This document shows, piece after piece, positions 37,381 to 48,100 of a stretch of DNA of 64,000 bases. Every line of letters begins with the position of its first letter. Positions within the stretch are counted from its first letter, which is position 1. The stretch covers positions 1 through 64,000 of the forward strand of contig NZ_MDWE01000043.1 in the NCBI RefSeq assembly GCF_001715195.1, read 5' to 3'. Source of the DNA: Rhodohalobacter halophilus. Its GTDB lineage: Bacteria > Bacteroidota > Rhodothermia > Balneolales > Balneolaceae. The position numbers were made by a program, and so were the translations under genes. Under the pieces are notes generated by a model. It saw nothing but the letters and a program-made list of their open reading frames with translations. It did not search any database and was not told where the DNA came from.

Positions 37381-38700
37381 TTGGATACGGAACTTACAGC
37401 GCGATCAGCCAGCATTGAACTACTCGAAACATTTGATGAAACAAACAATCTCGACTATTCAGTGGCCAATGAGCTCGAACCCAGAGAGCGGGCACAGGTT
37501 CGGGAGTATGTTCAAAATATTTTACGAAAGCGCAGTTATCTGGATTTTATCATCGGTGAGTATTCGAGCATTACTCTGGATGAGATGAAATCATCTCTGA
37601 AGAACATTTTAAGACTCAGCCTTTATGAAATGCTCTTTATGGATGGCACGCCCGATTATGCCGCCATCAACGAAGCTGTTGAAATTGCTAAGCTAAAATT
37701 GGGATCCAAGGCCGGAGATCTGGTCAACGCAATTTTGCGTAACATTCAGCGAGACATCGACAACCTCCCTAAACCTGCGTTCAAAGACCGCACCAAGCTG
37801 ATTGCCACAACATTCTCTCATCCTGAATGGATGGTAAAGCGATGGGTAAAACGATTTGGCGAGCGGGAAGCTTTTCAGTTGATGCAGGCGAACAACCAGC
37901 GGCCAAACTACTATGTTCGGGCAAATAATCTCCGCACCAAGACCGAGAACTTTAAGCTCCGAATGGAGAAACTCGACATTCAGTTCGAAGAAAGCGACTG
38001 GCTGCCCGGTTACTTTCGGGTGGACAGTGTGGCCCCGTTTATTTCAAAAGATCTGCTTAAAAAAGGTATTTGCCTTGTTCAGGATATTGCCGCCGGATTT
38101 GCACCTACCATAGTAGAACCTGAACCCGGTGAAACTATTTATGATCTCTGCGCCGCACCGGGCACCAAAAGTATTGTGATGTCTGACATGATGAACGCTG
38201 AAGGCAGTATTGTTGCGGTAGACATTAACCCGAACAGGCTCGAACTGCTGGCAGAGAGCGCCCTGAACTATCGGGCAGAAAATATCAAAATTCGTCAGGA
38301 TGATGTCCGTGAACTAAACCTGAAACTTGCAGACGGTGTTCTGCTGGATGCGCCCTGTACCGGAACCGGTGTGCTAAGCAAGCGGGCTGACCTACGATGG
38401 AAGCGAACTGAAGAGGAGCTGGAAAATTCTGTTAAGTTGCAGGAAGAACTGCTGGATGAAGCTGCCAACCATGTGAAGCGAGGCGGACGGCTTGTTTACA
38501 GCACCTGCTCACTGGAACCGGAAGAGAATTGGGAGCAAATTCAGAAATTCCTTGAAAAATACGACAACTTCGAATTGGAAAAACTGGATGAATTTCTGCC
38601 GGAAGAAGTTCTCATTGAGGATGGATATGCATACCAAACGTTCCCTCATAAACACGGCTGCGACGGACATTTCGGTGTTCGCCTGAAACGAGTAAAATAA
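37381..38700 (+). CDS. rsmB: 16S rRNA (cytosine-C5) methyltransferase RsmB/Sun
   Basis: 439 residues. A NusB-like N-terminal domain (about 1-130) is followed by a Rossmann methyltransferase with LCAAPGTKSIVM, the catalytic cysteine C376 in VYSTCSLEPEEN and the second cysteine C326 in DAPCTGTG. It methylates C967-type cytosine in 16S rRNA. The start is TTG at 37381: an in-frame TAA lies at 37363 and the next ATG would remove part of the NusB domain. Confidence 0.92.
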   Translation: MDTELTARSASIELLETFDETNNLDYSVANELEPRERAQVREYVQNILRKRSYLDFIIGEYSSITLDEMKSSLKNILRLSLYEMLFMDGTPDYAAINEAVEIAKLKLGSKAGDLVNAILRNIQRDIDNLPKPAFKDRTKLIATTFSHPEWMVKRWVKRFGEREAFQLMQANNQRPNYYVRANNLRTKTENFKLRMEKLDIQFEESDWLPGYFRVDSVAPFISKDLLKKGICLVQDIAAGFAPTIVEPEPGETIYDLCAAPGTKSIVMSDMMNAEGSIVAVDINPNRLELLAESALNYRAENIKIRQDDVRELNLKLADGVLLDAPCTGTGVLSKRADLRWKRTEEELENSVKLQEELLDEAANHVKRGGRLVYSTCSLEPEENWEQIQKFLEKYDNFELEKLDEFLPEEVLIEDGYAYQTFPHKHGCDGHFGVRLKRVK

Positions 38701-38718
38701 TTTAAATCTGAGTATTAA

Positions 38719-38754
38719 AGAGTGCAGAGTTAGTAGCTCTGCACTCTTTTTATA
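38719..38754 (+). terminator. Terminator after rsmB
   Basis: AAGAGTGCAGAG and CTCTGCACTCTT form a 12-bp stem around an 8-nt loop, followed by T residues, about 18 bases after the stop and 34 bases before valS. Confidence 0.93.
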
Positions 38755-38788
38755 TCATCTCCTTTTTTTACCTGAATGATAATCTTCT

Positions 38789-41488
38789 ATGAGTTCAACT
38801 GACAATCTTCAAGACATCCCAAAACATTACGATCCATCCGAAACGGAAGATAAATGGTACTCTTACTGGGAAGAGAACAACTACTTCCACTCTGAACCTG
38901 ATGATAGAGAATCATTTACTGTAGTTATACCCCCGCCAAACGTAACCGGCGTTCTTCATATGGGCCACATGCTCAACAACACTATTCAGGATGTATTGGT
39001 GCGCCGTGCCCGCATGAAAGGATTTAACACCTGTTGGGTTCCCGGAACGGATCACGCCTCCATCGCTACCGAAGCAAAGGTTGTTCAGAAGCTTCGAAAC
39101 AAAGGGATCAAGAAGAGTGATCTTTCGCGTGATGAATTTCTAAAGCACGCCTGGGAGTGGACGGATGAACACGGCGGAATCATTCTCCAGCAGCTCCGCA
39201 AATTAGGAGCATCCTGCGACTGGCAGCGCACCCGCTTTACCCTGGAAGATGAACTCTATGAGTCGGTGATTGACTGCTTTATTGAACTGTACGATCGGGG
39301 GTATATTTATCGCGGTCAGCGTATGGTAAACTGGGATCCGGCCGCTCAGACCGCGCTCAGTGACGAAGAGGTCATTCACAAAGAGGTACAGTCTAAACTC
39401 TACCACGTTCGCTACAAAATCAAAGATTCAGATGAGTATATCACCATTGCAACAACTCGTCCCGAAACGATTCTGGCCGATACAGCCGTCTGTGTGAACC
39501 CGGACGATGAGCGCTACACACATTTGATTGGGAAAACTGCCATCATACCGATGGTAAACCGTGAAGTGAAGATTATTGCGGATGATTATGTTGACAAAGA
39601 GTACGGAACGGGTTGTCTGAAAATCACTCCTGCACACGATCAGAATGATTATGAAATCGGTGTAAAACATGGACTTGAGATTATTGATATGCTCAATGCC
39701 GATGGAACCGTTGCAGAGGTTGCCGGACACTATATCGGTAAAGATCGATTTGAAGCTCGTAAGCTCATTGTTAAAGATCTTGAAAAACAAGAGTCGCTTG
39801 TAAAGGTTGAAGAGATGGCCAACAAGGTTGGTTACTCCGAACGAACGGATGCGGTCATTGAACCGAGACTCTCCCTTCAGTGGTTCTGCAAAATGGATGA
39901 GCTGAGCAAGCCGGCACTGGATAACGTGATGAACGACGAAATTCAGTTTCATCCCGCCAAGTTCAAAAACAGCTACAAGCACTGGATGGAGAATATCCGC
40001 GACTGGTGCATTTCGCGCCAGCTCTGGTGGGGACATCGAATCCCGGCCTGGTACTACGGTGACGGTGAAGAGGAGTATGTAATTGCCAGAACGGCTGAGG
40101 AAGCTCTTGAAAAAGCAAAAGAGAAATCGGGTCGCAGCGATCTGAAAGAGTCCGAAATTCATCAGGATGAAGACGTACTCGATACCTGGTTCAGTTCCTG
40201 GCTCTGGCCGATGTCCGTTTTTGATCCCGATTTCATCAAGAACAAAAAAGGAAATAAGGAACTAGAGTACTACTATCCTACACAGGATCTGGTAACCGCG
40301 CCCGAAATCATGTTTTTCTGGGTTGCCCGGATGATTATGGCCGGCTACGCCTTTACCGATGAGAAGCCGTTCAGCAACGTTTACTACCACGGAATTGTGC
40401 GGGATGAGAAGCGACGGAAGATGTCCAAATCTCTCGGTAACTCACCCGATCCTCTGAAGCTGATTGAAAAGTACGGAGCCGACGGAACACGCGTGGGAAT
40501 GCTCTTCGCCTCCCCCGCCGGGAATGATCTTCTGTTTGATGAAGCACTCTGCGAACAGGGTCGCAACTTCTCCAACAAGATCTGGAATGCCTACCGATTC
40601 CTTACCATGAATATGGAGAAGGGTGTTGATTATAATCCAACCACTATAATAGACCCCAAAAATGTAGCTGATAAGTGGATGATGGGACGCATCCAGACCA
40701 CGCTGCGGGAGATGGAAGATGACTTTTCGAAGTATCGACTGAACGAAGCTCTGAAAAAGATCTACTCTCTGGTTTGGGATGATTTTTGCGACTGGTACAT
40801 CGAAGTTTGCAAAGCGGATCAGTATGGCGAGAACATGCCAAAAGAGAACCTGGAACGGGCACTCGGTTTCTTTGAAATGCTGATGAAGATGCTGCACCCG
40901 TTTATGCCGTTCATCACTGAAGAGATCTGGCAGCGAATTCAGGAGCGCTCAACGGAAGAAGCCCTGACCATCAGCTCCTGGCCGGAGATGCAGGATGAAC
41001 TCCACCGTGATTCAGTATCTATCTTTCAAACGGTTCAAACTCAGATCTCATCCATTCGGAATATCCAGGCAGAGATGAATCTATCTCCGAAAGCGGAGCT
41101 GAACATCATCATTAAACCGAAAAATGGAGAGCTTTCCGAACAACTTGAATCTGCTGAATGGGTGTTCAGGAAACTTCTGCCGGTTGAATCCATTTCGTTT
41201 GATGTAAATGCTGACAAACCCAAAGCGTCGGCTGCATCTGTTGTTGACGGATCAGAAATTTACGTACCTCTGGAAGGCTTGATCGATCTTGAAATAGAAC
41301 GGGATCGGATTCAGAAAGAGATCGACCGGCTGACAGGATTTCTGAAAGGAGTGGAGAAAAAGCTATCCAATGCCGGATTTGTGAATAACGCGCCGGAAGA
41401 GGTTGTTGAGAAAGAGCGGCAGAAAAAAGAAGATGCCGAAATGAATCTCGAGAAACTCACCAAACAGCTGGAGGAGTTTCAGGCCTAG
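38789..41488 (+). CDS. valS: Valine--tRNA ligase
   Basis: 899 residues. HIGH motif as HMGHM in PPNVTGVLHMGHMLN, KMSKS at 544-548 in RRKMSKSLGNSPDPL, the editing (CP1) domain with TTRPETILADTAV, and a C-terminal coiled coil from about residue 830. It charges tRNA-Val and removes mischarged threonine. It is transcribed as its own unit after the rsmB terminator. Confidence 0.97.
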   Translation: MSSTDNLQDIPKHYDPSETEDKWYSYWEENNYFHSEPDDRESFTVVIPPPNVTGVLHMGHMLNNTIQDVLVRRARMKGFNTCWVPGTDHASIATEAKVVQKLRNKGIKKSDLSRDEFLKHAWEWTDEHGGIILQQLRKLGASCDWQRTRFTLEDELYESVIDCFIELYDRGYIYRGQRMVNWDPAAQTALSDEEVIHKEVQSKLYHVRYKIKDSDEYITIATTRPETILADTAVCVNPDDERYTHLIGKTAIIPMVNREVKIIADDYVDKEYGTGCLKITPAHDQNDYEIGVKHGLEIIDMLNADGTVAEVAGHYIGKDRFEARKLIVKDLEKQESLVKVEEMANKVGYSERTDAVIEPRLSLQWFCKMDELSKPALDNVMNDEIQFHPAKFKNSYKHWMENIRDWCISRQLWWGHRIPAWYYGDGEEEYVIARTAEEALEKAKEKSGRSDLKESEIHQDEDVLDTWFSSWLWPMSVFDPDFIKNKKGNKELEYYYPTQDLVTAPEIMFFWVARMIMAGYAFTDEKPFSNVYYHGIVRDEKRRKMSKSLGNSPDPLKLIEKYGADGTRVGMLFASPAGNDLLFDEALCEQGRNFSNKIWNAYRFLTMNMEKGVDYNPTTIIDPKNVADKWMMGRIQTTLREMEDDFSKYRLNEALKKIYSLVWDDFCDWYIEVCKADQYGENMPKENLERALGFFEMLMKMLHPFMPFITEEIWQRIQERSTEEALTISSWPEMQDELHRDSVSIFQTVQTQISSIRNIQAEMNLSPKAELNIIIKPKNGELSEQLESAEWVFRKLLPVESISFDVNADKPKASAASVVDGSEIYVPLEGLIDLEIERDRIQKEIDRLTGFLKGVEKKLSNAGFVNNAPEEVVEKERQKKEDAEMNLEKLTKQLEEFQA

Positions 41489-41610
41489 TGTTTTTTTGAA
41501 CTTAGTATCCACTAAGTTGCAATTTCAGGATAACAGATTTTTTCTACATCTTGTATAACTGACTGAAAAACTGTCAACGTTAACACGTTTATTTACTTAC
41601 AGGGGATTCT

Positions 41611-42099
41611 ATGATCAGCTCAAGCACGTTTTGGCGCACCGTTATTTCGGGTTTTATTGCCACCTTTATCATGGCAATGGTATCATTTCTTCAGGGAGGA
41701 ATAGGGCTTCCAACCATTGATATCGCCTATATTATAGACCAAAGTTTGAATCACGTTCACGGCAAGGAAGTTTACTCCATGGCTTGGGCAAATGTAGCCT
41801 ATGTAATTGGCGGTATCTTGATGGCGCTCTTCTGGGTTGTTTTCCTTCAAAAAAGAATGCCCGGCAACTGGATTCTACACGGAATTGCATTTGGATTACT
41901 GATCTCCATCTTTTCCGGATTGATTGTCGGTCCGCTGGTGTCCGCTGCCGCAGGGGATTCATTTGGTTTGTTCTACTCAGACACCTGGATTCCGGGAAAA
42001 ATTCTGCTGGCCGGTGTCATCATGCATCTCAGCTATGGTCTTACCCTCACACTCAGCCTGAATATTGCCGGAGTACATGGTATTGATGAGCAACATTAG
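41611..42099 (+). CDS. Hypothetical four-helix membrane protein
   Basis: 162 residues with four membrane helices (about 7-28, 58-80, 87-108 and 130-152). Loop segments include FLQGGIGLPTIDIAYIIDQS and AAGDSFGLFYSDTW. I recognise no characterised family. It is transcribed alone; the gap to valS is 122 bases. Confidence 0.75.
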   Translation: MISSSTFWRTVISGFIATFIMAMVSFLQGGIGLPTIDIAYIIDQSLNHVHGKEVYSMAWANVAYVIGGILMALFWVVFLQKRMPGNWILHGIAFGLLISIFSGLIVGPLVSAAAGDSFGLFYSDTWIPGKILLAGVIMHLSYGLTLTLSLNIAGVHGIDEQH

Positions 42100-42203
42100 A
42101 CTCATCTTGCGGATTTAGATATCGTCCACTTTTTGAACTTTGAACCCACTATTTCTGTTCTGAATATTGAATAAATCGGAAAATTGACTAAACGGTGGAC
42201 ACT

Positions 42204-42389
42204 ATGAAACTCAAGGAGATGACAAGAGAAGAACTGGAACGGTTCATTGAAGAGAAAGGAATTGGAGCCGAGAAGCTGGAAAAAGCCAAACGAGCTCAGA
42301 GAAATCTTAATATTGCCCTGCTGTTAGGTTCTGCATCACTCTTGGTTGGCCTCTCTGCCATTGCAGTGTACAAGGCAATGAGCGATTAA
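42204..42389 (+). CDS. Small single-helix membrane protein
   Basis: 61 residues from the ATG at 42204 (a GTG three codons earlier is also in frame). A charged, helical N-terminal part (KEMTREELERFIEEKGIG) precedes one membrane helix (about 37-57, ALLLGSASLLVGLSAIAVY). The role is unknown. It lies five bases before the SDR gene, so the two are probably co-transcribed. Confidence 0.65.
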   Translation: MKLKEMTREELERFIEEKGIGAEKLEKAKRAQRNLNIALLLGSASLLVGLSAIAVYKAMSD

Positions 42390-42394
42390 ATTAA

Positions 42395-43174
42395 ATGTCA
42401 GAAACGGCACTGATTACCGGGGCTTCAAGCGGAATTGGAAAGGAGCTGGCAAAAGTATTTGCCCGAAATCAATATAATCTGATCTTAACCGCACGAAGGG
42501 AACATCTCCTGAATGATCTTAAAAAAGAGATTTCAGATCAGTATGCGGCAGATGTACATATTTTTCCGGCTGATTTAGCGCATTCGCAAACCGTAAACTC
42601 CCTCTTCCGTTACTGTAAAGAAAACAACTTACAGGTTGATGTTCTGGTGAACAACGCAGGAATTGGAGATTACGGTTTATTTCAAGATAGTGTTTGGTGG
42701 AAAACGGAAACGATGATTGACCTGAATATGAAATCACTTACTCATCTCACCCATCTTTTCCTGCCGCAAATGCTTGAACGCAGACATGGTAAAATTATGA
42801 ATGTGGCATCAACTGCGGCGTTTCAGCCCGGTCCTCTGATGAGTGTTTACTACGCTACCAAACACTATGTTCTCGCCTTCAGCGAAGCTCTGGCCAATGA
42901 GGTTGCCGACCAAGGTGTAATAGTTACGGCTCTCTGCCCCGGCCCAACCCAGTCAGAATTTCAGGCAACGGCAAATATGGAAAAGTCCAAGCTTATGGAC
43001 CGGTTTCCCCTCCCGTCTTCCAAGGAAGTTGCTGAGTTCGGATTTAAAAAAATGATGAGCGGAAAGCGTATAGCCATTTATGGATGGATGAATAAAGTCA
43101 CATCTTTTGTTGTGAAATTCTTCCCCCGCAGATGGGTAACAGCCATGGTCAGAAAAATTCAGGAGAGAAAATAG
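42395..43174 (+). CDS. Short-chain dehydrogenase/reductase
   Basis: 259 residues. Cofactor motif TGASSGIGKELA, NNAG at about residues 87-90 and catalytic YYATK near 150-154. The C-terminal part is basic and hydrophobic, as in the DltE/YqjQ-like subgroup. The substrate is unknown. It is likely in one unit with the small membrane protein in front. Confidence 0.88.
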   Translation: MSETALITGASSGIGKELAKVFARNQYNLILTARREHLLNDLKKEISDQYAADVHIFPADLAHSQTVNSLFRYCKENNLQVDVLVNNAGIGDYGLFQDSVWWKTETMIDLNMKSLTHLTHLFLPQMLERRHGKIMNVASTAAFQPGPLMSVYYATKHYVLAFSEALANEVADQGVIVTALCPGPTQSEFQATANMEKSKLMDRFPLPSSKEVAEFGFKKMMSGKRIAIYGWMNKVTSFVVKFFPRRWVTAMVRKIQERK

Positions 43175-43259
43175 ATCTGTTATTCCACTTCTACTTTTGA
43201 TATAATATTGCCGGAACATCATCGTATATAAATCAAAGGGCCATAAATAGTTCCGTATT

Positions 43260-43694
43260 ATGAACATTCCATACAGCATTCTGATATCACTTACAGTTTC
43301 ATTCATTTTCTTATTTACAACCGCCTGCGATGAAATTACTTCCGGCGAACTCAACGAACTCTCAATTGATGAGGTTGCCAAATTAATTGAAATGGAAGTT
43401 GGTGATGCAAAAGCGAATGAACTTAGTAGCTGCAGCACTATGGCTATCGGTGCAAAACCATGCGGTGGCCCCTGGGGATATATTGTTTACTCTACAGAAC
43501 AATCTGACACCAACAAACTTCAGCGACTTGTAGATCGGTATAACGAACTGGATGATATCCGAAACAGAGAGAAAGGATTAGGTTCAATGTGTGATTTTGC
43601 AACAAAACCTGAGCTCGAGCTTATCGGCGGTCAATGTCACGGGGATGGTCATTATGCATGGAATGCCGGAGAAATCAGTAATCGCACTCAATAA
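43260..43694 (+). CDS. Cysteine-containing lipoprotein, copy 1 of a tandem pair
   Basis: 144 residues. Lipobox FTTAC (C23). The mature part has C58, C68, C111 and C126. Conserved core: MAIGAKPCGGPWGYIVYS, then LVDRYNELDDIRN, then ELELIGGQC and HYAWNAGE. I know this pattern from unnamed families with a GxKPCGGPW core but cannot give a function. The copy downstream shares the whole pattern. An extracytoplasmic location is likely. Confidence 0.75.
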   Translation: MNIPYSILISLTVSFIFLFTTACDEITSGELNELSIDEVAKLIEMEVGDAKANELSSCSTMAIGAKPCGGPWGYIVYSTEQSDTNKLQRLVDRYNELDDIRNREKGLGSMCDFATKPELELIGGQCHGDGHYAWNAGEISNRTQ

Positions 43695-43702
43695 ACTACT
43701 AT

Positions 43703-44113
43703 ATGGACTTCACATCATTAGCCGTACTTCTGTTCAGTTCAGCCATACTCCTTTTCTCCTGCGCTTCAAACGGTACGGAGAAAACGATAGAAGAGATTGC
43801 CAAAGATATTGACAAACTGATTGGAGATGGAGCTGCAGACTCAGTTGAGCAGTGTGCTATAATGCCCATCGGCGTAAAACCGGCAGGCGGCCCCTGGGGA
43901 TTTCTGATCTACTCTACGAAAAAAACTGATCGTGAAAAACTGGAAAGTCTGGTAAACAGATACAACGAACTGGATGCTGCAAGAAATGAAGAGGGGGATA
44001 CCTTTTCTTCAGCTGACGTTGCAACGGAGCCTGCGCTAAAACTAGTGGATGGACATTGTTTTGGTGAAGGACGGTACGCCTGGAACCCCGGTGAGGTGCA
44101 GGAAAATACCTGA
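43703..44113 (+). CDS. Cysteine-containing lipoprotein, copy 2 of a tandem pair
   Basis: 136 residues. Lipobox LLFSC (C20). The core MPIGVKPAGGPWGFLIYS, LVNRYNELDAARN and GRYAWNPGE aligns along its length with the gene 9 bases upstream. C51 and C119 match C58 and C126 of copy 1, but the other pair is replaced by A61 and A104. The stop abuts the convergent MscS gene. This is a tandem duplication with divergence; the function is unknown. Confidence 0.75.
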   Translation: MDFTSLAVLLFSSAILLFSCASNGTEKTIEEIAKDIDKLIGDGAADSVEQCAIMPIGVKPAGGPWGFLIYSTKKTDREKLESLVNRYNELDAARNEEGDTFSSADVATEPALKLVDGHCFGEGRYAWNPGEVQENT

Positions 44114-45136
44114 TTAACTTTTCGATTGAGCCATCGCACCTTTCTCGCCTTCTCTATTTGATGAGGGGATCATCCCCAGTTTGTTGCACTCATCCACGAT
44201 CATCTCGGTTAAGTCGCTCTTGAACAAAAATTCAAACCGAATGTCTACCACATAGGCTTTCACCCGAAGTTTATAGACGAAATGCCGGTTCTCCAGTTCA
44301 TTTAAAACAATTATTGAAACCGGTTTATTCAGGTACGTATAGGATGAAGCATACACCGCTTTATACGCAATTTGTTTCACTTTTTGTATATCCACCGATG
44401 CAGGCAAATAGATCTCGGCAACTACCTGACAGTCGAGTGCACTGGAGTTGGTATTGGATACTGCGGTGTTCATTAATTCGGCATTTGGAATAGATACAAC
44501 GGAATCGTCCGGAGTGACTACTCTGCAGGAACGAAGTCCAATATTGATTACCTCACCATAATGATTTCCCACCTCAATTTTGTCTCCCACCTGAAACGGA
44601 CGGTCCAGAATGATGATGATCCCACCGAAAATATTTTTCAATATATCCTGAGAGGCAAAACCTACGGCTATGCCCACAGATGCCCCTATGGCAATGATGG
44701 TTTCAAAAGGCGGGGATATGATACCTACAATAACAATGTAAATTGCAAAGGACCAAATGACAATGCGACTGATCGGTGCAAGCCGTTTGATAAAAAGCCG
44801 GTAATTCGTAGCCTTTTCTGACAGATTATCGAGTATGATCGTCAGGTACTTGTTGATGAAATAGGTCACCACAAGAATAAAAATGATGTAGAAAACCTTA
44901 CTGAGAGATATCAATTCACGAATCTTAGCAATTTCGCTGTACTCTTCAGGCAGTTCATCCACAGCTCCCGGCTCTGCGCTACTCGCTTGATCCTGCTCCA
45001 TTGCCCACTCAGTGACAGGGTACTCCGCCGCTAATTCTGCCTGTACATGTTCCGCTGCAAAAAAACTCAGCATAAAGACGAGGAAGAGCGGTTTGATGCT
45101 CATTCGTATCCGATTTGATAATCTTGATCTACTCAT
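44114..45136 (-). CDS. MscS-family mechanosensitive channel
   Basis: 340 residues from the ATG at 45136; a TTG overlapping the upstream stop (TTGA) is also in frame. An N-terminal signal-like helix is followed by a periplasmic acidic stretch, two membrane helices, and the pore helix ASVGIAVGFASQDILKNIFG. DRPFQVGDKIEVGNHYGEV begins the cytoplasmic beta domain. It should open under membrane tension. Its start lies against the stop of the large NTPase gene, so the two are translated from one message. Confidence 0.9.
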   Translation of the reverse strand: MSRSRLSNRIRMSIKPLFLVFMLSFFAAEHVQAELAAEYPVTEWAMEQDQASSAEPGAVDELPEEYSEIAKIRELISLSKVFYIIFILVVTYFINKYLTIILDNLSEKATNYRLFIKRLAPISRIVIWSFAIYIVIVGIISPPFETIIAIGASVGIAVGFASQDILKNIFGGIIIILDRPFQVGDKIEVGNHYGEVINIGLRSCRVVTPDDSVVSIPNAELMNTAVSNTNSSALDCQVVAEIYLPASVDIQKVKQIAYKAVYASSYTYLNKPVSIIVLNELENRHFVYKLRVKAYVVDIRFEFLFKSDLTEMIVDECNKLGMIPSSNREGEKGAMAQSKS

Positions 45137-45147
45137 TATTACTCCCG

Positions 45148-48100
45148 TCAATGTATCACATTTCTACGTTTCAGAAGCCGGACAACCTGCCGGTATACCA
45201 AATGATTTAACTTATAACCGTCTTCACCATTCTGTACAATACCCTTGCTTTTCAGTCGTGCAAGCATCAGTCGGCTTTCGGAAATATCCTGATGCAGAGC
45301 CATCGCTAATTCAGCTTCATTCAGGTTTTCGTGAAGTACCAGAGCTGCCAGGGTAAACAAAACTTCCCGAGCCGGAACTTCCAGTTTATCCAGGTCGGCA
45401 ATTTCAGTTGGAAGCTGTTTCACTGATCGGTCATCAAACTCTTTAATAGACTGCATCCAGAAAATCATTGCAATCGACAGGTTACCCTCCGCAATTTTAT
45501 CCAATCGGTTAAAATACTGCTCATGCAGATACTTCTGTTTCTCCCCTTCATCCGACATTATTTTTTTAAACGTTCTGCTCTTTTGTGTTGCCGTTCCCGG
45601 CTCAAAGATCAGTTCATACCCGGTTGCCTTATGGCGGGTTAATATGGAGTCTTCAAGCATCTCCCGGTCAAGGTTATCTGACCGGACAATATGGGAGAAA
45701 TATTGATCTGCCCCGAATACCTTTTCAAAATAGTTCCATGCAAATGCGGAGCAGGTTACCAACCAGAATAGTTTATCTCGGGTAGACGCCATGATAACCC
45801 AAAAGCTCTCGATTGCCTCAAAACCATGGATATTTCTGATAAAAATGTTGTGGATATTTTCTACAACCAGGATTTTTCTGCTTCTGAGCTTCTGAATTTT
45901 CTGAATAAGTTCATCCCGACTTTCAATATTTTTAAATCCAAATGCTCCGGCAATCACATCGATCAGATCTTTCTCCTTATGAATCGTCTTTCTGAAATTG
46001 ACTGTGACAATTTTTTCGCTTTCCAGAAAACGTTTTTCTAAAAATTTTAGAGCTAAACTCTTACCGCTTCCTCTCTCTCCAACAATCAGAAAGTTCGTTT
46101 CGATGGATAGATTCCAATCCTCAAAAGATTGCTCAAAATGTGAAAACAACCCCTTAGGGTGAATATAGAATCGATCATCAATTTCAAAGTCGTAGCTGAA
46201 GAGCCTTTTATAGACAAATGGAAATTTGTGGTGTACATCTACTTTAGCCAGGTATTCGGCAAGATTTCGTTTTTCAGTAGTGCTAACGGCCCCTTCATCA
46301 TCAAAGCCGAGAAAGCGTGCAGTAACTCCCTTTACTTCTTTAAACTTTTTGACAAAATACCGTCTGAACAGTTCAAACTTTTCAAGGGCTCGGTAGTAAA
46401 CCTTTACGATTTTATCTTGCCAGTTTTGAGCGGTAGCCTTCACCTGAAGTGCTTTATCCTGCATTTCCAGTTCATTGTAGGAGCGGGAAAGCATACTTTC
46501 GGATAAAGACTGAATACTAACCGGAAAATCCTCCTTTACTACCTTCTCGTAAGAGTTTTGGCGCTCTCTGACCCGTTTTATCGCCGCTTCAAGCTGACTC
46601 ACCGCACGGTCGGTTCCCGAAATAGCAATCTCCAGCACCGACTGCTCTTCATCCTTCTCTTTTTCAGACTCTTTTGCTGTCAATAGATTAACATCCACTA
46701 CCTGAATGATCTCCTCCGCCTCCGCGGCCAGTTCATTCAAAAAAGCGCTCCACTCCCGTTTTTCGGGATCCATCTCCCGGAGGGCTTTCTCCTGCACATA
46801 GCGTGTGGCAAGCTTTTTCCAGTTTACCGTATCAGTCGTAACCTGTGGCCTGCCATTTTCAATGGATCTCTTTTCAGCCAGGGTAAATGTGTCTGTGAAG
46901 TTGTAGAATCCAAGCTGGAGATCAGTGATCGATTTTTGTATCTGACTGATCAGATGTTGCTGACCTTCAACATTTCCCATCCCTTCAGCCATTTCTCTCG
47001 AAAGCTTTTCCGAAATCTCTTCTCTTAGCTCCTGTACTAATTTGGCCGGCAATCTGTCCGATTTTTGCTCTTTTAGTGTTTTGGAAACCTCCTTAATCCG
47101 CTTCACAGAATTTTCAAGCGGCAGGTAGCAAAAATCCCGAAAAAAGCGATGGGTAAATCCAAGTATTTCTTCCTTAGCTCGGTCTGCCAGAAATGCAAAA
47201 CGGGCAATTTCTATCTGAATGGCAAAGTCTGAATATTGAGAGTTTAGAAATGCCTGCCACTCCTTCTGCCGGTTTATCAGAATGCTCTTTTTTTCAGAAA
47301 TGATCGCCTCTAACCGGTCATCCTCCAGCAGTTTCTTGTTCTCTTCAACGGTGCCGCTGACAACGGCGGCTTGATAACAAGCTTCATAGACCTTTTCAGA
47401 AAGTGATGCTTTTGAAACTGAATCCTTCAGCATCAGAATCGACTCCTGTAGATGGGTTTCAATTTGATCGATAACACGGAATTTACTTCCGGCATGCTGT
47501 TCTTCCGGTTTCGTTTTGCTCTCCTTATCGCTGTGCTCTTTATCTTCCGCACCGTTATTTACAGATTCATCTGCACTCTCAACATCTTCTTTCAGCGGCT
47601 CCTGTTCCAGTAACTTGCCCACAGCCCGGCTCAACAGTTCAAACTCTTCTGCCAACAAATTATTCGGCAGGTCCGAAGTTCCGCAAAGCTGTAACTTTAC
47701 GGTACGTCTCAGCTGAACAACCTGCTTCCACCCGCTCTTATCCTTTTTAAAGGGCATACTTACCCGCCGGGCAAATCTCTTTAACTTCTTTTGAAATCTT
47801 AGTTTAAATGAATCCTCTTCACCAATTGCAAAACGCTCTTCCGATTGATACTCAACCACAGTTTCCGGCAGTGATCTGGTCAGATCTTCAATCAGTTGAT
47901 TCCACTTTTCAGACCAAAGATTTTCATTATATCCCTCTATGATCTGTCTGAGATCAGAAATATTTTTATTCAGAGTATCGACAACCCGCTTATTTCTGAG
48001 CTCATCACTCTTCTTTATTCCGAGAATCTCCTTATACGTTTTTTGGAACCACTCCAGCAGTGCCAGCCGGAATTCAGATCTCATATCTGCATAAGCCTGA

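Noticed and set aside
39428-40162. Minus-strand 244-codon frame in valS
   Set aside because: It is antisense to conserved valS coding sequence and shows no domain pattern.
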